In this document: piece after piece, positions 35,951-49,333 of the stretch
Layout: each line of letters opens with the position of its first letter
Numbering within the stretch: position 1 is the stretch's first letter
NCBI RefSeq assembly: GCF_018812025.1
Contig: NC_063066.1
Span: 5,588,382 to 5,652,381, forward strand
Length of the DNA stretch: 64,000 bases
Reading direction: 5' to 3'
Origin: Megalobrama amblycephala
Taxonomy: Eukaryota; Chordata; Actinopteri; Cypriniformes; Xenocyprididae
Made by a program: the position numbers and the translations under genes
Notes under the pieces: generated by a model
Databases searched by the model: none
Told to the model about the DNA's origin: nothing
Seen by the model: only the letters and a program-made list of their open reading frames with translations

Positions 35951-37510
35951 TGAAAAATATATTTTTATATTAGCTTACATTTATCACAGCTTTAAAATTG
36001 GCCTTCTATAAAGGCGCCGTACACACAGCTACATTTTTTTTTATTATTATTTATTTAATTAGCTAATTAGCTTTTATTATTTGTCTAATAATAGCAATAA
36101 TAACACTATTTGCATTGTAAGATATTGTAGCCTTGCACCTTTTAAAAGGAAAAATCGGTAAAAAATAACTGTAGGCCTACTTACAAAAGTCATTAGCATA
36201 ATGTCGCCTATTAGCATGCTTACTAAATCTGTTTCCTAACACTTTATGCTAGGCATAAAATTGATTTATTTATTATTTTTAATGTCCCGATAACACACAT
36301 ACATCGATGAAATGTCTGTTTTATGTGCATGTTTTCATCTGGAGTGTTTCTCTTCTGCAATGTGTCTGAGTTTCCTCTTAGACATTTATAGAAAATGTCT
36401 TTCAGACGTTTGTTTTACAATGTAGCCTACATAAAATTGACTTTTTAAAAGCGTTGTTTGGACACAGCAGATGCCTCCAGACGAAGCGCTCTTTGAAATT
36501 AATCTTGGAGACATAAGTGTGCTGCCTGCCAAAAATTTAATAATTTGTTATCTTATAGCATGATTTTTTTCTTGCATAATATAAATTATTTTCATAATGA
36601 TAGGAAAAACTGTCGCCCGGCTTAATACAAGAGTATAAGAAAACTGTATTTTTGAAAGAGAAAATCTCCTCTGAGATGGCGGGAAGGCGCGCGAGTTGAC
36701 TCACCTGAGTTTCTCCGCTGTCCCTTATGACATCATCATCATCATGTAACACAATACCTGTCTTTCATTCCATTATCTGTTAATTGCGCAGGCCGACGCG
36801 TCCCCATATGCATTAACAGTGCCGAAATAATGTGTTGCTATTGACTTACATCTGCTCCTCTACGAAATGCGCGCGCTTTCGAGGTTTATTTATTACAATT
36901 TCCGTTTATTACAGTGAAGATAACCTTTAAATTGTCAAGGGTTGGAGGCAGACATGAATCTTCTCAAATAAGATGATTGCTATTTGGGGCTGCTGAGTTG
37001 TTCCTTATCACTTTGACTTAGAACAAAAAAGGTGAAAATTGCACCCTCGGGAAAACAGCTTTGATTAAAAGGTGTGGGGCTGGTTATCACCCCACTTTTT
37101 ACACACCATAATCAGCTTGATTTCTTAAACTCCTGTTTCAGTACAGCAGCATCATATTTTAAACACGACATGGCTGGATCGGATTCAGACCGGTGGATCT
37201 TTTCACAAACAATCTGATATTTAATTGGCTTCATCCACCTCAATGCTTTGATAAGGGGATTCGCGTTCACATTGAGCAAGAAAAAAATGTGTTTTAACCG
37301 ATATCAAACCACTTTACACGATGTTTATTGTGTTTTACACGCAAGGGGCAATGAAATGATAGGCTCAGATTTATTTTTCACAAATGCATAAAATCATTGC
37401 AAAAATACACTTTCAATAATGAACTTGTTTGCAATTTCTGAATTAATTTTTCAATTTCTGAAAATTAATTTTGATATTTTGTAATCGTCTGTGTTGTGTA
37501 ACAGTGCTGC
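35951..37510. other. Intergenic, partly unique
   Basis: No gene. The part 36640-37260 lacks repeat words and contains TTGACTCACC and ATGACATCAT (AP-1/CRE-like) near 36697 and 36727. An ORF on the minus strand at 36537-36752 is not convincing. Confidence 0.3.
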
Positions 37511-37959
37511 GCTCTAAAAATACTGGGTTAAAAACAACACAAGTTGGGTTGAAAATGGACAAACCCAGCGATTGGGTTAATGTTTGCCCAGCTGGGTGGT
37601 TTTATTTAACTCAACTAATGATTAAAAATTAGGCTAATATGTTGAAAATTAACTTTTTTTTTTTCTTTTTTTTTTAAGTTTAATAAATAGGCTAGGCCTA
37701 ATAATGAAATAATAAAACATTAAATTGCTTATTAATAAATGTTCACCTTTTATTATTATTGTTGTTGCCTCTAGTAATTATGTGTCTGATTTTTAATTTC
37801 CAACCTATTTTGCGTTCATTTTAATCCATATTATTTTAAAACAATAGTTGAGTTAAATAAAACTGCTCTGCGGTTGGGCAAACATTTAACCCAACCGCTG
37901 GGTTTGTCCATATTTAACCCAACTTGGGTTGTTTTTAACCCAGCATTTTTTATAGTGCG
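37511..37959. mobile_element. MITE with CTCTAAAAATACTGGGTTAA ends
   Basis: CTCTAAAAATACTGGGTTAAAAACAAC at the left is mirrored by GTTGTTTTTAACCCAGCATTTTTTATAG. Words GGGTTGAAAATGGACAAACCC and CCAACCGCTGGGTTTGTCC also pair. The same family recurs at 59.1-61.3 kb. Confidence 0.85.
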
Positions 37960-39885
37960 AGATAAAAACGAATAAAGTCTAACTGATAGGCTGAAATCCT
38001 TAAGGGAGGAAATAAATGTTTACATAATCTCTTTCGCAAATTCTTCATAAACGATTTTTAAATCTGTGAAGTTTTGTTTTAAAACTTTTTTCTTGTTCTT
38101 GACTCATATCATGGTAGTGATAAAAAAAAAAAACGTGTGATTTTAAACTAGATTAGTACTACAGTACCTAAGTTTTAATAGGCTAACCTCATTTGTTGTT
38201 GATCAGGACCATTAATCTTCATAAGTCCTTCACATTTCTATAGGACTGAAAAATCATGCATAAAGATTTGGAGAAAATACATTTGTTTACACATATAACA
38301 ACACGAATACTGGTACCTATATGTTCAATGCATTACGTTACTCATATAGAAACTGAAGGTTTGAGCGTCTCGTGCTCGAGTGTAACGCCATTAGTGACCA
38401 CTAGAGAGCTCCGTGCTGCAGACATGCGTGTTTGGCTCCATTCCTACAGTTCAAATCAGATAAGATACAACATGTTTGCACTGACTACTCGTCTAATTTT
38501 TGGGATGATAGCGCCATGTGTCTGTCTGGTTGGTTAATAAATCTTGAGATTTGATGGGTAGAGCTGATTATTGAAACGATACCACCTTTCAGGTAAATTC
38601 ACCCCCAAAAATTCATTTTATAATCTTTACATTTGTATTCACATGCGGAGGATTCATTATGAGATAGTGAAAGTACAGTGTAGTAGGCTGTGTTTTAACC
38701 TATTAACCTATTATCAGTGGTCGGTTTTATACTATTTATAGCGTATACCTACTTTTTATAGCCTATGTGATATGCTTATTTTCCTTTTCTTTTAACCTCT
38801 GAACAAAGTCATTATGGTTGCCACTTACTAGTTTCAAATGCCCCAAATTTACACAAGAGAGACAGACTGACAGCTTAGATGAGGTAGTGAATGAGTTGTT
38901 ACTGTCTCTTTGAAATATGTGCTCAAGGTCTTCAGAAACTCCTTCATATCCTTCATATGTCTTCAGTTGCCCAAAGATACGGTGAGTTATGGCATTTTTT
39001 GCATAGCTCTCATACAGGTGAAAACATGCAGACGAGATTCAGTTTAGTGAATGGTACACCAACCCTGAAGCAAACTGTCCCATGAAACAAAACATCAATT
39101 ATCGTTTACTACTTCTTGACAAAGTTGGGCATGAAAATGACACTATCGCATATTAGTACTGAATGCTCCCAGTATAGACTGCTGTATTGCCCTCATGGGT
39201 TCAAGGACACTGGTGTGCTCTGAAAAGGTGACTCCCTAATGAGTGTTCTTGGTTGATACAGGCAGACTAATTACTTAGTCCAGGAAGTGTGTGTGCTTTA
39301 TGAAACTGCCACCAGGGATCGTCCTCATGAGTGCGTTTTTTGTTTTTTTTTAGATGCACAATAGACCACTGTGTTTGAGGTTGCAGTGCATTGTGGTTTA
39401 GCGATCATTGATCATCTCCTGCACATTCAACTCTTGTTTAACGACACACATGAACGCTCACCTGCCCAAGTAATCAACTTATTTATATTAACAATATTTG
39501 TGAGGATTAATGGCTTGTTGCCGTCTTAGTCCTTCAGCTGTGGGCACCATACGTCTCTGAACTCGTCAGATGTGCTATTGGTGCCAGTACTGGGTAAGGA
39601 TTGGCCTGCGGGAAGGAGTGCGAGTGACATGTGCCTTACATCAGTGGTGGATGATGGACAAGAGATGCAGCTTAGCTACATTCCTTCCATACGCAAGTCC
39701 CCCCTCTCTCCCTGCGGTACATGCCATGTCAGTGTATATCATATTTACAGGAAGAAACTAATTTGAAGTCAATCATCAGCACAGATGCTTTTCAAAGTCA
39801 GTACTCTGAGCAAATATTCTATCAACATGTTAGCACTTTAACTGAGTCATTTAGAGTCATTTAGTTTAGAGCAAAAAGCCTTATA
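37960..39885. other. Intergenic; candidate conserved block 39160-39760
   Basis: No gene structure. The 39160-39760 part is repeat-free and moderately GC-rich, with a TAATTA homeodomain-type core near 39268. ORFs at 39570-39766 overlap in two frames, which argues against coding. Confidence 0.3.
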
Positions 39886-41337
39886 CCCAAAAATGAAACT
39901 TCTGACATAATTTACTCACCCTCATGTCGTTACAAACCTGTATGAGTTTCCATCTTCAGTGGAACGATATTTTGAGAAATGTCTCTGTATTTTTTGTCTA
40001 TACAATGAAAGTCAATGGGGTCCAATGTTGTTTTGCACCCCATAGACTTTCTTTGTAGTCATGACTTGGCATAAGCGAATTTAACTCCATCATGTTTATT
40101 TTATTATTATGTTCATTTTATTTTTGTGGATGCAAAAAAGAAGATATTGTAAACAATGTCTCAGTGTATTCATTTCCATACAATGAAAGTCACTAGAGTC
40201 CAAAATAAATTTGTAGTCATGACTTGGTGTTTACCAATAGAGAAATTGACTTGCCAAACAATAATTCCCAATTTCCTTCCCAATTTATTTTATTTTATGT
40301 TATTGTTGAACACAAAAGAAGATATTTGAAGAATGTCTCAGTGTATTTTTTTTCTCTACAATGAAAGTTAATGTGGTCTAATGTTGTTTTTGGACCCCAT
40401 TGACTTTCTTTGTAGTCATGACTTGGTGTGTGCCTAGAGAAATTGACTGTCAAAAATGTAAGATTCTCAATTCCATGTTTATTATTTTTATTTTATTTTA
40501 TTGTATTTTTATTTTATTTTATTTTTTTATATTTTATTTATTTTATTTTTGAACACAAATAACTATAAATTGACTGTCAAAAATGTAAGTAATTCTCAAT
40601 TCCATGTTTATAATTTGTATTTTATTTTATTGTATTTTTTATTTTATTTATTTTATTTTTGAATACAAATTAATGTAAATTGTCAAAAATTTAAGTAATT
40701 CTCAATTCCATGTTTATTATTTTTATTTTATTTTATTGTATTTTTATTTTATTTATGAATACAAATTAATATAAATTGACTGTCAAAAATTTAAGTAATT
40801 CTCAATTCCATGTTTATTATTTTTATTTTATTTTATTGTATTTTTATTTTATTTTTTATATTTTATTTATTTTATTTTTGAACACAAATTAATATAAATT
40901 GACTGTCAAAAATTTAAGTAATGCTTAATTCCATGTTTATTATTTTTTATTTTATTATATTTATTTATTTTCTTTAATTTTCTTTTCTTTTTTTATTTTA
41001 TTTGGAACACTCTTTTTCTTTCGTACAATGAAAGTCAATGGGGTCCAATGTTGTTTGGGACCCCATTAACTCAAACAGTTCTTCTTCAAAAAATAAATAA
41101 AATAAAATAAAATAAAAATAAAATATATATGTAGTCAAACCAAAAATTATTCAGACGCTTTGACCTGACCATGTTTTGCTTAAATGCTTAAATGTTATCT
41201 GACATAATTAAGATTATTTTTTTCTGACACAGTTTAACTCTGAGATCTTGTCATATTTTATTACCATTTATTTAAACTATAGTGAATAAACTGTAATAAT
41301 GAATTAAATGTTCAAGGTGTCTGAATAAATTTTGGTT

Positions 41338-41383
<46 letters not shown>

Positions 41384-41457
41384 TACAGTATTGGAACAAC
41401 ATGAGGGTGAATAAATGATGACGGAATGTTCATTTTTGGATGAACTGTCCCTTTAAT
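39886..41457. mobile_element. Expanded palindromic MITE with internal tandem repeats
   Basis: ACCCAAAAATGAAACTTCTGAC at the left and TGACGGAATGTTCATTTTTGG..CCCTTTAA at the right are the ends of the TTAA MITE family. CAATGAAAGTCAATGGGGTCC recurs on both arms. The centre is enlarged by tandem repeats at 40441-40960. A (TA)n run lies at 41343-41379. Confidence 0.75.
40441..40960. repeat. Five tandem units of about 100-130 bp, TTTTA-rich
   Basis: The phrase ATTCTCAATTCCATGTTTAT starts at about 40462, 40592, 40698, 40798 and 40921 (slightly altered in the last). Units are filled with (TTTTA)n of variable length, which explains the unequal spacing. Confidence 0.85.
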
Positions 41458-42550
41458 GTAAATATTGGATAATACAAAAATATATTAAATTAAAAATCAA
41501 TGCCCAGTTCAAAGATTACACCTTTCAAACATCAGAGCGAAAGATCTGAATGAAAAGGACGTCGTAAAACACAACGTAACACCAAAACAAACAATGCATC
41601 AACATGAAAACAGGAAAACAAACAGAGATGTACAAAGGCTTAATTGTGCACACCGGGGAGCCGTTTGGACTGGTTAAAGCCTCTATTTAAAGCCCCGTCA
41701 CCTTTAGGGATTTCACTGGAAACATACGCCACCACAGGAAGACCCCAGGGGCAACGGAGACACCCCCCTCCACCCCTTTGCCCATCTCCCCTTTACAAAG
41801 GAGAGGCACCCTACCTTGACACCTGTCAACACATTAGGTGTCAAATAAACTACCTTTCAACCTGGGCCAGCAGGTAGGCAACTGAAAGACCTCACTTGAC
41901 AGCATGGATCAGTGTTCTTAAGTCCTTGGGCACAATACTAATGGGGTCTGTGTGATCCGTTGCCTCAAACATTTCTAAAAAAAAAATAATAATAATAAAG
42001 TCCAACTTGAGACAGTATGTGTGTAATTGGTGACTATTGAAGTTCTATTGATATTTATCAGTTTGTATCACTTTCTCAGTATTAGTATTTTAGAAGTGTT
42101 GCAGTGAATCTTCCAGCTGTCAGGATTGCAGCTGTAGGACAATAAATCTTTTTTTATGGCTACTTAGGTGGTAATTTATCTTTGGAAATTCTAAAGGTGT
42201 CTGGTCTGGATCAGATAAAGCCACTCTGACGTCCCTCCACCCCTCCTTCAGGGCCAGTGTGGCAGAGATTCACTACAGGAATGAATTGAGAAAGTAATTA
42301 TATATTTAGCACACTCTCTATTGTAGAGGAGAGCGGGGCTAGTTGTCACATGGAGAGCTATAAGGTTTTGCACGTGTGTTTTCTCTAGCAGTGGTTGTGT
42401 AGGTTGGTGTCAAACCCCCAATTCAAAACCCCATTTAAAATTTAGAACATGTTTGTGGACAGTAAAGTTCATTCAGGCAAGAATTCACTATACTATGAAG
42501 GTAGACTTTAGCTGATTTTAAAGCCCCCCTGTAGTCAAAAATTTGATCCC
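41458..42550. other. Intergenic, no gene
   Basis: The part 41640-41880 is C-rich and repeat-free, and its ORF (41644-41877) has no known motif. The rest shows nothing recognisable. Confidence 0.35.
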
Positions 42551-43098
42551 TTAAAGGTGCTAAAGAGGATCTTTTCGTCGACTGAGAAACCAAAGACCGT
42601 TACTGAGTTTTTGAAATGAGCACATGCGTAAGAACAACCCCCCTCCTTCACAGCTCTTTTCAAGGGAACGCCTCCCAAAACTCGTGCATGAGTGTTGGAA
42701 CACGAGTGTTTACCACCGGCATTCGCTGTGTCGTGTTAGTGGATTCATTATGTCGGACTCACCGCAGGTAACTCATAATCTGCAGTTGTTACTCCTGTCT
42801 CCTGACAAAAACATTGCATGCGGAGCCTGTGGAGTGTGGAAATTTACTGGAGCGCGCAGCCGCACACATCTCGCACATCTCTCACAAGGAACGTCATGGC
42901 AGTGATTGACAAGCCAGAGGGCCAATCGTTTACGCGATTGGCTGATGTTTTTAAGGCCCTACCTCGTGCACAGATGATGTATATTAATATTATTCCTTTC
43001 AGTGCACCTAATAAATAGTCTTTTATCAGTTAGTAAAGACAGTTTCAAGTAATATTGCAAAAATGTATAAAACAAAACATCCTCTTTAGCACCTTTAA
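42551..43098. mobile_element. TTAA MITE with AAAGGTGCTAAAGAGGAT ends
   Basis: TTAAAGGTGCTAAAGAGGAT is mirrored by CATCCTCTTTAGCACCTTTAA, with TTAA on both sides. The interior is GC-rich with overlapping ORFs in two frames, which belong to the element. Confidence 0.85.
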
Positions 43099-43375
43099 AA
43101 CTCATCTTTCATCACCAAAATTACATATTTAAACATTTTTTCTTAGAAAAAAATTCTTTCATGCCTTAAAATAGCTTGAATGTAACTCTACACCCTCACC
43201 TCATTTAATATACGCAGATCAATGAATATGCAAATTTATCCCCGCCTCCACTTGCTCAATTCAGCTCAGAGATCCACTCGGTCAACTTACTGAGGTAAAC
43301 GCTGCACAATGGTATCGTTCTTTACAACATAAGACACAACATTAATTAATATGTTTAATATAATTGATGTTGGAA

Positions 43376-43836
43376 CAGGAAGGGGCCATCCCCAAACTGT
43401 TAAGTTGGGAGCATGAAAGCATGAAATTGTCCAAAATGTCTTGGTATGCTGAAGCATTAAGAGTTCCTTTCACTGGAACTAAGGGTTCAAGCCCAACCCC
43501 TGAAGAACATCACTCTGTGATTTGACGTGGCCTGCCACTTTGTGGCTGAGTTGCTGTTGTTCCCAATTGCTTCCACTTTGATACTACTAACAGCTGAACG
43601 TGGAATATTTAGTAGTGAGGAAATTTCACAAATTGACTTATTGCACAGGTGGCAACCTATCACGGTACCACGCTTGAATTCACTGAGATCCTGAGAGCGA
43701 CCCATTCTTTCACAAATGTTTGTAGAAGCCATCTGCTTGCCTAGGTGATTTATTTTATACACCTGTGGCCATGGAAGTGATTGGAACACCTGAATTCAAT
43801 GATTTGGAGGGGTGTCCCAATACTTTTGCAATAGAG
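43376..43836 (-). pseudogene. Tc1/mariner transposase remnant
   Basis: The minus strand encodes MGRSQDLSEFKRGTVIGCHL and ISSLLNIPRSAVSS, the N-terminal paired-like helix-turn-helix of Tc1 transposases (ATG at about 43706). The frame then shifts (Ile-Lys-Val-Glu onward), and most of the catalytic region is missing. The segment 43376-43500 matches a distal part of such elements, so there is an internal deletion. The tip GGGGTGTCCCAATACTTTTG at 43810-43829 is typical of this Tc1 group. Not functional. Confidence 0.8.
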
Positions 43837-44670
43837 GGTATGCACGTGACGTCACCGTCGACCGTTAGGACTGCGGTCACGCCCACTGAGTGGCAAAAGA
43901 CTGAATGGCAGCATTGGTTTTCAGCGTGAATGTCGCGAAAAACACTCAAAACACTTCCAAAATGGGAAAGAGCTTTGTGATTGACTGTACAAATAGCTTT
44001 GACACAAAACCTGAGGCATATATTTAAAAAAAAAAAAATCAGAAAGCAACAGAAAAAAAAAAGCAAATGGATCACTGAAGTTCACAGAAACAGCTGGACT
44101 CCAGCAGAGAAACATGTATTTGCAGTTAAAATTTTGTGTCAAATTGTTGGATTTTGAGGTAAAATCATACCGTATATATTGTATTGTTATATATTATGTT
44201 GACAACTCATCAATTAAATATTTTCCATCTTATATTCTGCATAATTGGGTGTTTTTAAATAAACAACACTGACAAAAACTATACTATAAAACTATATATG
44301 TTTTAGGGCTGGACAATTTGACGATATAACATTGATATAAGTGATTACTTGGATTTAAACCTACCTATATTGTAGTTATATAAAATATTCACAGGCAGAT
44401 TTGCTTTATGTATTTCCCCGCCGTCGAAATCAGGCATATATAAATGTCAGGAAACACGACTCCTGGCTGCATGTCAATATCCATGGATTAGGTTTATTTG
44501 ACGTGTCATAAGGAACATTCTCGAGCCCAACCTTTAGAGTAATCGTTTGTTTTACTCGCGTTTTCGCAGTTTCTCCTATTAAATCCAGTCACGCAGCAGG
44601 TTCTTTTGCCACTCAGTCCAGCTGAGTGAGCGCGTTCCGGCGGGAAAGTGACGTCGATGCATACCCTCTA
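43837..44670. mobile_element. Element inserted in the Tc1 tip, AGGGTATGCACGTGACGTCAC ends
   Basis: AGGGTATGCACGTGACGTCA at the left is mirrored by TGACGTCGATGCATACCCT at the right. GCCACTCAGTCCAGCTGAG and CCACTGAGTGGCAAAAG also pair. After it, CTATATAGTGTATATAG resumes what looks like the Tc1 tip. A short plus-strand remnant reads like a THAP zinc finger (see findings). Confidence 0.75.
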
Positions 44671-44689
44671 TATAGTGTATATAGTTTTA

Positions 44690-46220
44690 TTTTATTTTTA
44701 AGAAAAAACAGACGAGCAACATAGCAACAAGTTCCTGTCTCACCTGAATATAATGACAAGTTAGTGTGTGAACATACAATGAAAGTACCTGATGGGAAGT
44801 GATTTGAGATTAAAGAAAGTCTGGCTCCAGCATGGTCTGCAATCATTGTATTAGTCACAGAGGCGGTCGAGAGCATTACTGAAATTTTCAGTTGAAAGTT
44901 GTCTATCATGGTCGTTAACCACTACCAAATGAAGTGCTGAAACATGACACTTCAGAAAGCACTTTGGTTGTTGTTTTTTTCTTTAACAAGAGTTTGAACC
45001 ACTAATATTTAGATGTTCTGTCTGTTCCACTGTTACCAACATCTATAAGTTAGACAAAGTAGTTATGCCAGTTGATTTGACTGCAGCAGAATCCCTTTTG
45101 CGTCACTGGAGTGTTTTTAGAAACACGCAGTGCAGATGGTAACATGCTAGTTGTCAGTCACCAGGAGGAAACAAAAACATACCGTGTCATAAACACTGAC
45201 AAAGAGCATTTGTTTGATGTTGGACGCATCCCAACGCAAATAAAAAACACGGATGAATCAAAGATATTGACATGCAGAATGTCATGTAACTGCTAATGGA
45301 TACAGCGAGTTTCATAAACCCAAGATTCATCTCTTACACAGCATGAGGAATGATTTTTTTTTTTTTTGTTTCTGTAGGACGACTTGGCAGTCATAGCATA
45401 CAGAAGGTACAACAGGTTTATGACGTGTTGCAAATCTGGAAGAACATCTTAGAGATATCAGAGCTCAGGAGTCTTATGTGGTGTCTGTCTTTTTTTAAAT
45501 ATTGACATGTTCAGTCAAGCAATTTGTATGCCATCATCTCTCAATGAATGGGAAAATTCTCCAACTTTGCTTCCTCTCTAATGACCTATAAGCATGTCAG
45601 GACTTCAGACGTTTGAAAGACAGCATCTCTGTGTGCTCGGTACAGGCTGACAAGATCAAATATCTCTTAATGCTTGTAATTCACTGTAAATCACGGTGAC
45701 AAATGACTATTACTGAAATCCTCCCATGGATTTTGGGAAATGTGAAAACTCACCATGCCAAGGGGAGCTGAGTCACTTGAAGACAAATACAAGTAAATGT
45801 ACAGTTTATGTCGACGGTGTTTCAAGTCCAAACTTGAATTATGTAACCCTTCATCAGCAAAGGACTGTTTACTCAGTATTGTTTAAATTAAAACCTCCTC
45901 AATGTCAGGTGCTTCAATGCCTGTCAGAGTTTTGTCACCCGAGACAGCAGAGTCTGTCTCGTCTTGCTGGAGGCCTAATCATTTTGCTCTAGACTGCTCA
46001 TTTGTCAGATTAGTTGAAATAAAATCCTACGTGGTTGAGTGATTTTCATGTCACGTTCTCAAGTATATTCCAGAAATGTCTTTTTTCAGATGTCAGTTTC
46101 ACATGTTAATAAGAAACAGAAATGTTCTTATTGCTATTTTGTAATTGCTAGTGATGTAAAACACAAATGTTAAAAGCATAATATGATTGATTAGGGTTGG
46201 GAACCCAGAGCTGTTTTTAC
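44690..46220. other. Intergenic, no gene recognised
   Basis: AT-rich, few repeat words. ORFs at 45111-45296 and 45726-45992 carry no recognisable domains, and no splice-compatible partners were seen. Confidence 0.35.
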
Positions 46221-48037
46221 TTTAAAGTCACCATGAAATCAGAATTTTTAAAGGGGTGGTTGATTATGATTTTTTAACTTTAGTTAGTGTGTAATGCTGC
46301 TGTTTGAGCATAAACAACATCTGCAAAGTTACGACGCTCAAAGTTCAATGCAAAGAGAGATATTTTCTTTTACAGAAATCGCTGTTTAAGGACTACAACA
46401 AATGGCTGGTAGGGACTACAACAAGCTTCTTCCTGAGTTATTGACATCACTAACCCTAAGATTTACATAAACCCCGCCCCCAAGAACAGGCAAAAAAGGA
46501 GTTGTTGTTGTAGTAGAGTGTTGTTGACATGCTGTCATTTTACGCCGGACTGCTTCACAAACAAGGATCAATTCAACGCTGGATTTGCAAAAAAGTTTAA
46601 CATGACGGCACATGCTAGTCGATGAGTTGAATCAACTCCACAGCAACTACATAAATTTATCCACTAACCATTCAGAAACGTCTAAAAGTTGTAACTTCTT
46701 CCTGAGTCTCTCTATCAGTGTCGACTCCGGTTTGAACAATGTAAGGCTGAACACCGTTACTGACAATCCTCATTTTGACTGCGTGAGATTCTCCAGCTTT
46801 GTTGTTGTTGAGCAACCGATGCGCGAGCTGTTAAAGCTCCGCCCTCTTCTGGAAAGGGGGCCGGGAGCAGCAACTCATTTGCATTTAAAGGGACACACAC
46901 AAAAACGGCGTGTTTTTGCTCACGCCCAAATAGGGGCAAATTTGTCAAGCTATAATAAATGATCTGTGGGGTATTTTGAGCTGAAACTTCACAGACACAT
47001 TCTGGAGACACCAGAGACTTATATTACATCTTGTTAAAGGGGTATTATAGGTCCTCTTTAGTATTTATTATAAATGATTTATCTGTACTTTTTTTTTCAT
47101 GTGCCCTCACTCTTTATCCTAAATAACTTCCCCTCCCTCTTGCAGCGATATCTCATCTCTTCTCTGATGATGTGTTTACTGGCGGGAGGGCGGCGCAACC
47201 TGTCACTCACATGATATCACAGCAATAGCAACCCACAACCATCCAATCAATTCAACCCGGACAAATTAAGTCCCGCCCTACATTTTTTCTTGTTCGAGAA
47301 GCCGTTTTACTACCATTTTATGCCAACTTTAAAAAACACAGGAAACAAATTACTTTTGGTATGTTTGGCAATTCTCGCATGTGCAAATACCTACTAAAAT
47401 GTTCTGACAGTGTTTCAGTTGTTCAGTGACTCCGCAAACACTGCTGCTGAATTTACAGGGTGAAAAAGTAGAATGTGTAGTTAAAGACAATAAATCTTAA
47501 TGAATGAAATATGTTACCTCAGTTTTTGTTTGTTTAGTATTGTTACTTAACATAAGGCTAGTTGTCAAATTGCATTTTTAATGTCTAAAAAACATTAAAA
47601 AGTCAGTGTAAACACTGTTTGCGAGAATTGTATTTATTGTAATTATCTAATTGGCAGTGGAATTACATATTGTTTTCCATTTTATTTATATCAGTCTGTC
47701 ATGATGAAAGAGAAGTAGCAACAGATCTTTTCTTTCATATTGTGATGTACATCCGAGCAATACGTATTATCAAAAAGAAGAAAATGTAGAGGATTTGGTG
47801 CTAAGCATCAGTTGTTGAATGGATGAAGGCAGATCTGAATGTGATCATGCATTCAATTTTAAGAAAGTGAGTTTAAGTGAACTAAATGATTGGAGAAGTC
47901 TGCCATATAGAGAAGTCTATCCAATCAAATAAATCCAATTACAGTCTAAAATGTAAAATAAATAAATAAAAAATTGAAAGGCATGCATGCATGAATAGTT
48001 CACAATAAGATCAATAACATCTCATGGTGACTTTAAA
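46221..48037. mobile_element. Outer TTAA element with AAAGTCACCATGA ends
   Basis: TTTAAAGTCACCATGAAATC at the left pairs with ATCTCATGGTGACTTTAAAG at the right. A younger element is nested near its left end (46247-47060). No transposase frame. Confidence 0.65.
46247..47060. mobile_element. Nested element with TTAAAGGGGTGGTTGATTATG start
   Basis: It starts TTAAAGGGGTGG and ends AAAGGGGTATTATAGGTCC. The interior holds CCCGCCCCCAAGAACAGG and ATTACATCTTGTTAAAGG, words related to the 7283-8960 element. The ORFs at 46612-47011 are element DNA. Confidence 0.65.
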
Positions 48038-49333
48038 GTCAACAAAACAATTCAATGTGGGGTTTTTTAAAGCAATTTTCTTTTTTTCTTGCTGAATCTA
48101 AAGTTACTCATCTATTATTTTTAGACAGGAGATGGATGAGCCCAGACATATGGGTTATAGACTATAATTGTTCAATGTATAATTAGACTTGAAAGAATCA
48201 TTCAATCTGCGCCTGAAGGGACATTGATGAGAAATTAATGGAATGTGAGGTCTCTCACACAATGAATAGAGTTGGTGCCGTGCCTTGTTTGAAAGACAAT
48301 GTAAATAAAACTGGTATATGTCACAACAGATAGACAGCAAATTATTAAGAAACACACCAAACTTTTATATTAAAAGTTTAAGACACACCTTTCAGTATCA
48401 CAGACAGAAGCATTTCCAGAAATCATAACAATGTTTTTCTTATGCAACATGCAATAGTAAAAGGTGACATGCTGCTAAGCATCATTTAGTGTCAGAGCAA
48501 TTGTTAATGTCATTTGGCTTCGGTAACAAACCACAACGCGAGTGACTAATAAGGCTTCAATTTGTGGTTGCTTCTCCGGTCATGTTGGAAACAGTGGCTG
48601 CGAGACAAAACTCTCCCCAAACAGCCACACAAGAAAACGGTTGAGGGATTAAGGCATCAAGCATGTGAAAACTGACGCTGCCTTAAATGGAAGCGTTTCT
48701 GTCATCTCCCTTGACAAGAGTACACATCAACATCCATTGTGGTGCACACAGAGAAACGATTTCTCCCTTGTATTATAAGCACTATATATAAGTTAATGCA
48801 CACTAAACAGAAAGAGAGCTAGTGTGAAAATCAAACGTACGAATATTGTTAAGTTGCTAACAGGGGGGAGGGGGTTGAGTCAAAGTAAAGCCTTTGGCCG
48901 TTGGAGGTGAAGAAATGTTAATCCTGAATTAAACGATCTGGCACTTTACAAAATACGAGACAATTACACGGATAATTATACCAAGCCTTCACACAGTGCC
49001 CGTGGGTCACAATTAGCATAATGCAGGCTTCACACAAGGAGCACTCGAGCGTCTCCAGGTGTGCCTGTTACAGTGCACAGACCTACTGGGGAGGTGAGGA
49101 GTGTGTGTGTGTGTGTGTGTACAGGTGTGAGAGTTTGTGCGTATTAATGGGGGGGGGGGCATAAATACATATTTGCAGCAAGAAAGAAAGACGACTGCCA
49201 TTGTGATTTTGATCATCTGTCTTGATCATTATTAAAGTCATCAATCAAAATGGACCAACATGTTCTTTTTCTTATTGTGCACACTTTATGAGTACATGTT
49301 ATTCCAAACATAAAGATATAAATAAAGATGATT
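48038..49333. other. Intergenic, unique-looking, with TG run
   Basis: No gene. The stretch 48480-49080 has no repeat words. A (TG)n tract lies at 49103-49120 and a G run at 49150-49159. Confidence 0.35.
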
